A stretch of DNA of 17,773 bases from JAIVGV01 sp035295985. Lineage in GTDB: Bacteria > Acidobacteriota > Blastocatellia > Pyrinomonadales > Pyrinomonadaceae. The notes beneath the pieces were generated by a model. That model did no database searches. It had not been told where the DNA came from and saw nothing but the letters and a program-made list of their open reading frames with translations. Positions 6,556-13,765 of this stretch are shown one piece after another (position 1 is the first letter of the stretch; each line of letters opens with the position of its first letter). Location of the stretch: NCBI GenBank assembly GCA_035295985.1, contig DATHBT010000205.1, positions 1-17,773 of the forward strand, given 5' to 3'. Position numbers and translations under genes: made by a program.

Positions 6556-6855
6556 GGCGCTCCGTGGTTGAGTGGAATCAGAGCGCAATCACCACAGAGG
6601 CACAGAGGACACGGAGGGGGCACAGAGGAAGACAGATACAAGTCTCTGTGTAAACTCCGTGTCCTCTGTGCCTCTGTGGTGAATCTTTTTCCCGCCTGCG
6701 CAGCCGCCCGAGTCGCATCGGTCGCCTCGGAGTTTCGCAGTTCGGGCTGCAAATTTCGGGTTAGGGGTGGCATCTAACCTGCGCCCGGATTCGGAACTCA
6801 AATTTTTTGCCCGCGCGACAGGATCGCGACATGAAGTCATTAACTTCGCCCCGTG
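6556..6855. other. 300-base gap between ribF and the UbiB-family gene
   Basis: The gap holds the CACAGAGG hairpin element (6589-6682). The remaining approximately 170 bases up to 6855 show no convincing gene, terminator or promoter. A possible TTGCCC-N17-CATGAA pair at 6807-6835 is too weak to call. Confidence 0.5.
6589..6682. repeat. Long hairpin element of CACAGAGG octamers
   Basis: Arms 6589-6616 and 6655-6682 are perfect 28-base inverted copies. Within the left arm and just after it the word CACAGAGG or CACGGAGG recurs at 6593, 6601, 6610 and 6621. An inner CACAGAG/CTCTGTG pair (6621 and 6644) lengthens the structure. It lies 33 bases after the ribF stop and is followed by a T5 run at 6686-6690, so it may act as a terminator for ribF. 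Repeats with this wording are dispersed in many bacterial genomes, to my knowledge without a settled function. Confidence 0.85.
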
Positions 6856-8577
6856 ATGGCAACCGACGCCCGCAATCATTCAGTTCCTACCCGCACCAAC
6901 GGCTCGAACGGCCGCCGCGCGAACGGCAACGGCCGCCCCGCGCTGATCGCTGCCGCCCTGGCTCCGGTTCAGGAAGCACGCGCGTCCGTCGCGAGCGAAG
7001 CCGCGCCGCGCAAGCTCTCGGCGGGCGACTGGCTGCGCGCGGCGCGGATCGCGCGTGTAATGGGGCTGCTGGGCCTCTACCTGTTTCTGGAAAACTACGG
7101 GCCGCGCGCGAAGTTCAACGAGCGGCTGAGCGCGCGCCGGCTCGAAGAGGCCGCGAAGATCGGCGGGCCGGCGCTCCGCCGCGCGCGTCGGCTTGAGTTC
7201 AGGCGTCGCACGCTGGATCGGATCATCCGCGCCGTGCGCTATGTCGTCTTCCGCGGCGCTGATGCCTCAGCCTCGAAGGAGGCGCGGCTCGAAGGGCAGG
7301 CCGCGTGGCTCAGGCGCAGCCTGGTGCGCCTTGGCCCCACCTTCATCAAGATCGGCCAGGCGCTCGCCACGCGCGCAGACCTTCTGCCGCTCGCTTACGT
7401 CAAGGAGCTGACGACGCTTCAGGATCAGGTCCCGCCCTTCCCGAACGACGAAGCCTTCGCGCGCGTCGAGGCCGAGCTGGGCAGGCCGGCCGCGGAACTC
7501 TTCGCGGAGATCGACGACGAGCCGGTCGCCGCCGCGTCGCTCGGCCAGGTCTATCGCGCGCGTCTGCACACGGGCGAGGAGGTCGCCGTCAAGGTACAGC
7601 GCCCGCGCCTGGTGGAGATCGTCTCGCGCGACATTAATTTGTTGCGAAGGCTCGTCGCGTGGGTCAACCGGCGCTACCCTTCGGCGAGCGAGAACGCCGA
7701 CTGGGAGGGGATGCTCGAAGAGTTCGCCGCGACGATTGCCGAGGAGATGGACTACGCGGCGGAGGCGCGTAACGCCGAACGCTTCCGCGCGAACTTCCGC
7801 GAGTGGCGCGCCGTCCACGTGCCCAAGATTCACTGGACGCACACCACGCCGCGCGTGCTGACGATGGAGTTCATCCGCGGCACGAAGGTGACGGACATCA
7901 AGGGCTTGCGCGCGCGCCGCATCTCGCCCGTTAAGGTCAACCGCCTGCTCATCCAGGCGTACCTCAAGCAGCTCCTCGAAGACGGCTTCTTCCACGCCGA
8001 CCCGCACCCCGGCAACCTCCTCGTGATGGGCGACGGCCGCCTCGCCTTCTTCGACTTCGGCATGACCGGCCGCATCACGCCGCGCCTCCAGGCGCAGATG
8101 ATTGACGCCTTCTTCCACGTCGTCGAGAAGGACGTTAAAGGTCTCGCGCAGGACTTGATCGATCTCGACTTCCTCAAGCCCAACGTGAGTACCGAAACGG
8201 TGCGGCCCGTCATCGAGGCTCTGTTCACGCACTACCTCAACCTGAGACTCGGCGAGGTCAACTTCAAGGAGTTGACCTACGACCTGGCCGAGGTGATCTA
8301 CGACTACCCGTTCCGCCTGCCGTCGAATTTCACATACGTGATGCGCGCGCTGATGACCCTGGAAGGCATCGGCATCGCCACCGACCCCGGCTTCAACTTC
8401 TTCGAGACGGCCAAGCCCTACGCCAAAGACTTCATGCTGCGCCGAGAGGGCCGGCAGTTCCGCCGCCTCTTCCTCGACCGCCTGGCCGGGCGGCGCGCCG
8501 GCGGCGACGCGCGCGTCGAGTGGGGCAAGATGTGGAAGCTGGCGAAGATGGCGGCGCGGGCCTACCTCGAAAAGTAG
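6856..8577 (+). CDS. AarF/ABC1/UbiB family atypical kinase
   Basis: A 573-residue member of the UbiB/ADCK protein-kinase-like family, needed in other organisms for quinone synthesis or lipid homeostasis, probably as an ATPase at the membrane. Family hallmarks are all present: KIGQ (165-168), the Ala-rich loop AAASLGQVYRA, Lys246 in VAVKVQRP, HADPHPGN starting at 380, and the DFG Asp400. The first 60 residues are a low-complexity Asn/Gly/Arg/Ala segment. A short hydrophobic stretch GLLGLYLFL lies near residues 74-82. The C-terminus is basic and lacks the paired membrane helices of E. coli UbiB. GTG 6853 directly precedes ATG 6856; the ATG is chosen, but neither has a Shine-Dalgarno sequence. 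No ubiquinone or menaquinone genes flank it, so the pathway is open. Confidence 0.92.
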   Translation: MATDARNHSVPTRTNGSNGRRANGNGRPALIAAALAPVQEARASVASEAAPRKLSAGDWLRAARIARVMGLLGLYLFLENYGPRAKFNERLSARRLEEAAKIGGPALRRARRLEFRRRTLDRIIRAVRYVVFRGADASASKEARLEGQAAWLRRSLVRLGPTFIKIGQALATRADLLPLAYVKELTTLQDQVPPFPNDEAFARVEAELGRPAAELFAEIDDEPVAAASLGQVYRARLHTGEEVAVKVQRPRLVEIVSRDINLLRRLVAWVNRRYPSASENADWEGMLEEFAATIAEEMDYAAEARNAERFRANFREWRAVHVPKIHWTHTTPRVLTMEFIRGTKVTDIKGLRARRISPVKVNRLLIQAYLKQLLEDGFFHADPHPGNLLVMGDGRLAFFDFGMTGRITPRLQAQMIDAFFHVVEKDVKGLAQDLIDLDFLKPNVSTETVRPVIEALFTHYLNLRLGEVNFKELTYDLAEVIYDYPFRLPSNFTYVMRALMTLEGIGIATDPGFNFFETAKPYAKDFMLRREGRQFRRLFLDRLAGRRAGGDARVEWGKMWKLAKMAARAYLEK

Positions 8578-8592
8578 GGCTGCGCACAAGCG

Positions 8593-8624
8593 TTGACGCA
8601 CAGGCCGGGCCGCCGCAGTATAGT
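8593..8624 (+). promoter_or_regulatory. Possible promoter for nfeD-flotillin
   Basis: TTGACG (8593-8598) and TATAGT (8619-8624) are good boxes, but the 20-base spacer is longer than usual. An alternative -10, TAGAAT at 8647-8652, has no good -35. One of these probably drives the NfeD-flotillin pair. The TATAGT lies in the loop of the hairpin at 8607-8632. Confidence 0.28.
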
Positions 8625-8642
8625 GGCGGCCCGCCCCCTTTT
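8607..8642 (+). terminator. Probable terminator of the UbiB-family gene
   Basis: GGGCCGCC (8607-8614) pairs perfectly with GGCGGCCC (8625-8632) around a 10-base loop. A C-rich stretch and T4 (8639-8642) follow. It lies 29 bases after the kinase stop. The T-tract is short and is separated from the stem, so termination may be partial. Confidence 0.45.
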
Positions 8643-8793
8643 GCGCTAGAATCCACGGCCGAGTTCACGGCCGCCGAACCGCTGCCGGTGACGCGGCATT
8701 TCCGCCTCCGGCGACCGCCGCCACCGCCGCACTTCTCTCCGCGCCGCCACGGACGGGCGGCGACACGCCCGAACGAAACCAGGAGCACACGAG

Positions 8794-9372
8794 ATGCCAG
8801 ACTTCCTGACGAACCTGAGTGCCCTGACGGTCTTCCTCGGCATCGCGGCGGTCGGCTTCCTCTTCCTCCTCGTCTCGCTCGCCTTCGGCGAACTCTTCGA
8901 CAGCTTCGACTTCGGCGGCGACCACGACTTCGACTCGGACGGCCCCGGTTTTTTCAGCCCGCGCGTCCTGAGCGTCTTCGTCACGGCCTTCGGCGGCGTC
9001 GGGGCCATCGCCGTGCAACAGGGCTTCGGCGTCATCCCGGCTTCGGCCTTCGGCACGCTGGCCGGAGTCCTCCTGGCGGCGCTCGTCTTCCTCTTCGCGC
9101 GCTTCCTCTACGGGCAGCAGGCGTCGAGCCAGATCACCGCCTCCGACCTCGTCGGGCGCACGGCCGAGGTGACGGTCGGCATCCCCTCCGGCGGCACGGG
9201 GCGCGTCCGCCTCGTCGTCGGCGAGACGGCGATTGATAAGCTCGCCCGCACGCGCGACGGCGCGGAACTGCCCTTCAACGCTCTCGTCAAGATTGAAGAC
9301 GTGGCCGGCGAGTCCGTCATCGTCAGCCCGCTCGCGGACGCGACCGCCGCGGCTAACGCGCCGCGGCGCTGA
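8794..9372 (+). CDS. NfeD-like membrane protein
   Basis: A 192-residue membrane protein of the short NfeD type, the usual partner of flotillin. A first transmembrane helix covers about residues 9-32. An acidic, Asp/Gly/Phe-rich loop (about 34-54) follows. Two closely spaced helices span about 57-107. The C-terminal soluble part (about 117-183, containing DLVGRTAEV and VKIEDVAGESVIV) is the OB-fold domain typical of NfeD. It lacks the serine protease domain of long NfeD proteins. AGGAG at 8781-8785 lies 8 bases before the ATG. The flotillin gene follows after 45 bases with its own strong ribosome site, as in the Bacillus yuaF-floT pair. Confidence 0.85.
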   Translation: MPDFLTNLSALTVFLGIAAVGFLFLLVSLAFGELFDSFDFGGDHDFDSDGPGFFSPRVLSVFVTAFGGVGAIAVQQGFGVIPASAFGTLAGVLLAALVFLFARFLYGQQASSQITASDLVGRTAEVTVGIPSGGTGRVRLVVGETAIDKLARTRDGAELPFNALVKIEDVAGESVIVSPLADATAAANAPRR

Positions 9373-9417
9373 CCCTTTAACCGCACCCCTACCGGACAGC
9401 AACAGGAGTTTTACCCC

Positions 9418-11013
9418 ATGCCTATCAACGTCGAAGTCCTCTTCATCCCCATCGTAGTCGTCCTCATCCTGCTGGCGGTGCTCGTGGCCTTCTGGCTGCT
9501 GAGTCGCAACTACATCAAGGTCGCGCCGAACGCGGCGGCAGTCTTCAGCGGCCGCAAGCGCAAGCTCCCCGACGGCCGGGTGGTCGGCTACCGCGTCATC
9601 AAGGGCGGCGCTGCGCTGCGCATCCCGTTGCTCGAGAAGGTCGATTACCTCTCGCTGAACGTGATGACGATCCCGCTCGAAATCCGCCGCGCGTACACCC
9701 TGAAGGGCGTGCCCGTCTCCGTGAAGGCGGTCGCCAACGTCAAGATCAAGGGCGACGACGTTTCCCTACAGGCCGCGGCCGAGCGGTTCCTCGGGATGCC
9801 CGTCCAGGAGGTGCAGCGCGTAATCTTCCAGACTTTGGAAGGCCACCTGCGCGCCATCCTCGGCGGCCTCACCGTGGAGGAGATCAACAACGACCGCCAG
9901 ACCTTCGCGCAGAAGTTGACGAGTGAAGCCGCCTCCGATCTGGAGCGCATGGGCATCGGCGTTGACGTGCTGACCATCCAGGAGATCAGCGACGAGGAGG
10001 GGTATCTCGACGCCCTGGGCAAGCGGCGCACGGCCGAGGTCAAGCGCGACGCGCAGATCGGCGAGGCCGAGGCGACGCGCGACTCGAAGATCAAGGCGTC
10101 GGTCGCCATGCAGGAGGGCGAGAAGGTCAAGCTCGAATCCGAAGCGAACATCGCCCTCGCCTCGCGCGAGATGGAGGTCAAGCGCGCGCAGTACCAGGCG
10201 GAGATCGAGTCGGAGCGCGCGCGCGCCGAGCAGGCCGGGCCGCTCTCCGGCGCGAAGGCGCGGCAGTCGGTCATCGCCGAGGAGGTGCGCATCGAGAGGA
10301 TTCGCACGCAGGAGCAGATCGCCGTCCAGGAGCAGGAGATTCTGCGCCGCGAGAAGGAACTCGAAGCCACGGTCGTCAGGCCGGCCGACGCGCAGCGCAC
10401 CGCCGCCATCATGAAGGCCGAGGCGCAGCAGAAGACGTTCGTCCTGGAAGCGGAGGGCAAGAAGCAGGCCGCGATTGCGATTGCCGAGGCCGAGCAGGAG
10501 CGCCTGCGCAAAGAAGGCGCGGGGCGCGCGGCGGCCGTCGAGGCCGAGGGCCGCGCCGAGGCCGCCAAGATCGAGGCCATCGGCATCGCGCAGGCCAAGG
10601 CCATCGAGGCGCAGGGCCTCGCCGAGGCCAACGCCATCCTCAAGAAGGCCGAGGCGTGGAAGGAGTTCAACGAGGCCGCCAAGCTCCAGACGATCCTGGA
10701 GCGCCTGCCCAACATCATCGAGGCTTCGGCCCCGGTGTTCGCGGCGGTCTCCTCGCCCCTCGGCAACATAGACAAGGTCGTCGTCATCGATCAGGGCGGA
10801 GGCAACGGCAACGGGAACGGGCACGGCGCGACGAGCGGCGTCGGCCGCTTCGCCGCGACTGGCCCGGCCGTCATCTTCAGCTTCCTACAGCAGCTCGAAG
10901 CCCTCGGCCTCAACGTCCCCGACCTCCTCACGCAGCTCGGCATCCAGAAGAAGGCCGAGGAGCCGACCGTCGTCGTCGAGGTTCCGGCCCCGCCCGCGCC
11001 GCTGGGTAAGTAA
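9418..11013 (+). CDS. floT: Flotillin family (SPFH domain) protein
   Basis: Scaffold of membrane microdomains, thought to gather membrane protein complexes. A single N-terminal transmembrane helix spans about 9-28. The SPFH/PHB domain follows (about 31-190, including GYRVIKGGAALRIP and TLEGHLRAILG). A long Glu/Ala/Lys-rich coiled coil runs to about residue 430, with many EAE and AEA repeats typical of flotillin oligomerisation. A Gly/Asn-rich linker (about 460-472) precedes a short C-terminal segment. The length (531) fits FloT-type rather than the shorter FloA. AGGAG at 9404-9408 lies 9 bases before the ATG. It is cotranscribed with nfeD, and a terminator follows at 11043. The family call is firm; the symbol is by similarity. 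Confidence 0.93.
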   Translation: MPINVEVLFIPIVVVLILLAVLVAFWLLSRNYIKVAPNAAAVFSGRKRKLPDGRVVGYRVIKGGAALRIPLLEKVDYLSLNVMTIPLEIRRAYTLKGVPVSVKAVANVKIKGDDVSLQAAAERFLGMPVQEVQRVIFQTLEGHLRAILGGLTVEEINNDRQTFAQKLTSEAASDLERMGIGVDVLTIQEISDEEGYLDALGKRRTAEVKRDAQIGEAEATRDSKIKASVAMQEGEKVKLESEANIALASREMEVKRAQYQAEIESERARAEQAGPLSGAKARQSVIAEEVRIERIRTQEQIAVQEQEILRREKELEATVVRPADAQRTAAIMKAEAQQKTFVLEAEGKKQAAIAIAEAEQERLRKEGAGRAAAVEAEGRAEAAKIEAIGIAQAKAIEAQGLAEANAILKKAEAWKEFNEAAKLQTILERLPNIIEASAPVFAAVSSPLGNIDKVVVIDQGGGNGNGNGHGATSGVGRFAATGPAVIFSFLQQLEALGLNVPDLLTQLGIQKKAEEPTVVVEVPAPPAPLGK

Positions 11014-11042
11014 GGGCGCGGCCCGTTAAAGGGTGGGAAGAA

Positions 11043-11083
11043 GATGAAAGGCCGGCGTCCGCGAGGGCTGCCGGCCTTTCGTC
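11043..11083. terminator. Terminator between flotillin and the M14 peptidase gene
   Basis: GAAAGGCCGGC (11046-11056) pairs perfectly with 11070-11080 around a 13-base loop, and the stem extends to 11043/11083 with one G-T pair. The A and T runs lie within the outer stem. The two flanking genes converge here, so it can act in both directions. Confidence 0.7.
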
Positions 11084-11117
11084 TCGTTCGTCGGGCGCGA
11101 ATGGGCGCGCGGGTTCG

Positions 11118-13505
11118 TCAACGACGCGGGCTTGCGGTTTGAGTGACGCCGCGCGCCGGAGTGTTCGGGGTAGAGATGGCGTTGAAGAGGAGCGGGTAGG
11201 TGGCGAGCGACTGGGCGCGGTACTGCGGGCGGAAGCCGAAGAGATAGACGCGCCCGCGGCCCAACTCGACCTCGACGAGAGCGGCCTTGCCCGCCAGTTT
11301 CTCGCCGCCGAGCAGCCAGCCCGAAAGCAGCGGGTTGCCGGCCGCGGGGTAGCGCGCGACGGCGCGCGCCCTTGCCCCGTCCGTCAGCTCGAAGGCCGGC
11401 GAGTCCTCAACCCAGGCGACAGACTGGCGCGGCATCCCGGCGGCTACGGGGTGCGAAGTGTCCAGCTCGACGCGCAGGATCGAGCCGGGGACGTAGAACT
11501 CCGTGCGCTTGAGTTCGCCCACCACGTCGCGCACGGGCAGCTTCAGACGCGCGGCCATAGTCGCCGCCGACTCGTTCAGGCAGACGAGCGTGCCGCCCGC
11601 CTCGACGAACTCTCGGAGGGCCTTCACGCCCTCGTCGCCTAAGCCCCCTGTCAACTCCTCCGGCATCGTGCCGCGCCTGTGGCCTTCGATCAACGCGCGC
11701 TCGGATTGATCGGGGATGACTATCGCGTCGAAGCGCGCGCGCAGGTTTCCGGCACGCACGTCGGCGTCACGCAGCGGCGCGTAATCGAAGCCCTGCTGCT
11801 CGAAGATGAAGCGCGTCCAGCCCTCGTCCATCGCGGGCACATGCGAGCGGTAGAGGCCGATGCGCGAACGGATGGCGGGCGGCTCGTCGTCGTTGAATAT
11901 GCGCGCGCTCAGCCGCCGGTACTGGAAAGGCGTGTGGACGGGCCGCGCCTCGACGCCCATCAGCAGCGGGAGCGTGTGCGCCGTCACGTCGTAGGGCGGC
12001 TGCGGGTTGCCGCGCTCGTCGCGCAGGTCCGGGTAGCGCTGCGGTTCGAGCAGCGCCTTGGCGAAAGCGCCGTAGGGCTGCGCCACGGGGATGACGGCCG
12101 TGCCGTTCGGGTAAGTCGCGCCTTCGACGGTGAAGCGCGCGGCGTCATGGAACTCGACGCCGCCCCGGCGGAGCGTGCGGAGCAGATGCTGCACCCGCGC
12201 GTTCGCGGCGACCGACTGCTGGTGCGGGATGACGTAGGCGAAAAGCTCGCCGGGTTTTCGGGGGCGCACGGCCTCGCGGCCGATCTCGTAGAAGCGGCGC
12301 AGCCACGCCTCGCGGTTGTCGGCCGCGTGCGAGAGCAGGGCGAAGGCCGCGGTCGTCATGTACTTCGTGATCTCCGGCAGGCCCCAGCGCCCGCCCTCCC
12401 AGACGGGGCCGAAGTTGGCTGACTCCTTGCGCGGGTCGTAGCCGCCCGTATCAGCGTCGCGCAGGTCTTCGAGCTTCAGGTTGATGGGCGTGGCGATGCG
12501 GGCCGAGGCCGTCTCGGAGAGGATGCGCACGCCCGCGTGGTAGTGCGAGTAGGCGCGCGCCGGAGTCCAGGCGTCGTAGGAAGAGTCGTAAGTGACGCCC
12601 TTCAGTCCGGCGCGGCGAAGCTCTGCGGCCATGTGTCGGCCTAGCTCGGTGTAGCCCTCGACGATCCGGCCCGGCACGTTCGGCTCGACCGGGCGCATGT
12701 AGGGCGGGACGAAGATGCGCGCTCCAGAAGGGCCTTGCTGGTGTATGTCGTGGACGATCTGTGGTCGCCAGGCGTTGTGAATCTTATCGACGGTGAGCTG
12801 CGTCTCGGCCTGCGAGAAGATGTACCAGTCGCGGTTGTTATCATGGCCGACGTACTTCTGGTACAGCTCCGGCGGGTTCGTCCCCTCGTAGGGCGTGCCC
12901 AGAGTCTTGTCGTACCAGTTCTTGACGATGTCCACGCCGTCCGGGTTCAAGGACGGGACGAGCAGGACGACCGTCTCGCGCAGGATTTTCCGGATCGCGG
13001 GATCGTTTGAAGACGCGAGCCGGTGCGCGATGAGCGTCGAGGAGAGGTACGAGCCGACTTCCGTGGAGTGAATCCCGCAGGTGACGAGGACGACAGTCTT
13101 GCCGCGCGCGATCAGATCGGCCGCCTTGCGGTCGGCGTCGCGGCCGAGCGTGCGCGGGTCTGCGAGTTGCCGCTGAATATCTCTGATCTCGGCGAGGCGC
13201 GCGAAGTTTTCCGGCGCGGTAATGGTCGCCATTACGAAGGGCGCGCCCATCGTCGTCTTGCCCAGCTCCTCGAAGCGGACGCGGTCGCTCGCTTCGTCGA
13301 GTCGACGAAAATAAGAGACGACCTGCGCCCAACTGGCGAGCTTGCGATCCTCGCCCGGCTCGAAGCCGAGCACGTCGCGCGGCGCGGGCACGGCCGACGC
13401 GGCGTCCGGGGCGGCGGCGGCCTGCGGCGCGAGCCTGAGCGTTAGCGCGACGGGCGCGAGGAGGAAGGAGAGCGAGAGGATGATTGTGAGCAGGGTTGCG
13501 GGCAT
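11118..13505 (-). CDS. Secreted M14 family zinc carboxypeptidase with amidotransferase-like C-terminal domain
   Basis: A 795-residue exported metallopeptidase. A signal peptide covers roughly residues 1-32 (hydrophobic core, ending AAAA). In the M14 domain, His146 and Glu149 (IHSTE) are the first zinc ligands, NPDG follows at 187-190, the third His lies in HDIH (252-255), and Glu331 in LSETAS fits the catalytic Glu. The C-terminal 200 residues (from about 591, FDAIVIPDQS) resemble a class I glutamine amidotransferase fold, but no GxCxG nucleophile elbow is seen, so it is probably non-catalytic. The frame reaches back to a GTG at 13577. ATG 13505 is chosen because the signal peptide begins there, although GGAG is 14 bases away. 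No clear promoter is found upstream. The exact peptide substrate is unknown. Confidence 0.9.
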   Translation of the reverse strand: MPATLLTIILSLSFLLAPVALTLRLAPQAAAAPDAASAVPAPRDVLGFEPGEDRKLASWAQVVSYFRRLDEASDRVRFEELGKTTMGAPFVMATITAPENFARLAEIRDIQRQLADPRTLGRDADRKAADLIARGKTVVLVTCGIHSTEVGSYLSSTLIAHRLASSNDPAIRKILRETVVLLVPSLNPDGVDIVKNWYDKTLGTPYEGTNPPELYQKYVGHDNNRDWYIFSQAETQLTVDKIHNAWRPQIVHDIHQQGPSGARIFVPPYMRPVEPNVPGRIVEGYTELGRHMAAELRRAGLKGVTYDSSYDAWTPARAYSHYHAGVRILSETASARIATPINLKLEDLRDADTGGYDPRKESANFGPVWEGGRWGLPEITKYMTTAAFALLSHAADNREAWLRRFYEIGREAVRPRKPGELFAYVIPHQQSVAANARVQHLLRTLRRGGVEFHDAARFTVEGATYPNGTAVIPVAQPYGAFAKALLEPQRYPDLRDERGNPQPPYDVTAHTLPLLMGVEARPVHTPFQYRRLSARIFNDDEPPAIRSRIGLYRSHVPAMDEGWTRFIFEQQGFDYAPLRDADVRAGNLRARFDAIVIPDQSERALIEGHRRGTMPEELTGGLGDEGVKALREFVEAGGTLVCLNESAATMAARLKLPVRDVVGELKRTEFYVPGSILRVELDTSHPVAAGMPRQSVAWVEDSPAFELTDGARARAVARYPAAGNPLLSGWLLGGEKLAGKAALVEVELGRGRVYLFGFRPQYRAQSLATYPLLFNAISTPNTPARGVTQTASPRR

Positions 13506-13632
13506 GGGGCTATCCGAGGCTCCGAAAAGCGTTTTGGAAGATCGGCCGGGTTGTAAGTTGCGGCGCGAGTTTAACACAGAAGCCGTGCCGCCTGCCCGGC
13601 CGTCCCCCTCGTCGTTCGCGTGAGTTGTTGAA

Positions 13633-13669
13633 ACGGCGAATCGCCCACTTCCTCCTTTGAATTCGCCGT
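13633..13669. promoter_or_regulatory. Inverted repeat overlapping the OPT promoter, possible operator
   Basis: ACGGCGAAT (13633-13641) and ATTCGCCGT (13661-13669) are perfect 9-bp inverted copies 19 bases apart. Centre-to-centre spacing is 28 bases. The right copy overlaps the last two bases of the predicted -35 and the start of the spacer. It could be a repressor site for one of the two diverging genes; no regulator gene is adjacent. Confidence 0.35.
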
Positions 13670-13684
13670 GAAGAGTTGTAAATT
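13657..13684 (+). promoter_or_regulatory. Candidate promoter of the OPT transporter
   Basis: TTGAAT (13657-13662), a 16-base spacer and TAAATT (13679-13684) fit a sigma-70-type promoter 81 bases upstream of the ATG. Expected start of transcription is near 13691. Confidence 0.5.
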
Positions 13685-13765
13685 AGCCGCGCATTACTCC
13701 CCTCGTTTCCCCGCTAAAACCGAACGAACGAACGTGAAACCCTTGCGGCCGGAGGTCGAAGTCTG

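Noticed and set aside
5487..6653. Long open frame of 388 codons over the ribF region
   Set aside because: It is an Arg/Ala/Pro-rich shadow of ribF in another frame. RibF has all family motifs.
4588..6690. Possible insertion sequences bounded by inverted repeats
   Set aside because: No transposase frame, no target-site duplications visible, and the loops are only 38-56 bases.
6807..6835. TTGCCC-N17-CATGAA as promoter of the UbiB-family gene
   Set aside because: The -10 box matches only half of the consensus, and no supporting element is seen.
7267..8601. Minus-strand open frame of 444 codons across the UbiB-family gene
   Set aside because: A shadow caused by high GC. It has no domain-like features, while the plus strand shows every kinase motif.
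9645..10824. Minus-strand open frames across flotillin
   Set aside because: Ser/Arg/Leu-rich shadows of the Glu/Ala coiled coil on the plus strand.
13506..13577. Longer start (GTG 13577) for the M14 peptidase
   Set aside because: It would bury the signal peptide behind 24 residues. The ATG at 13505 starts a normal signal peptide.
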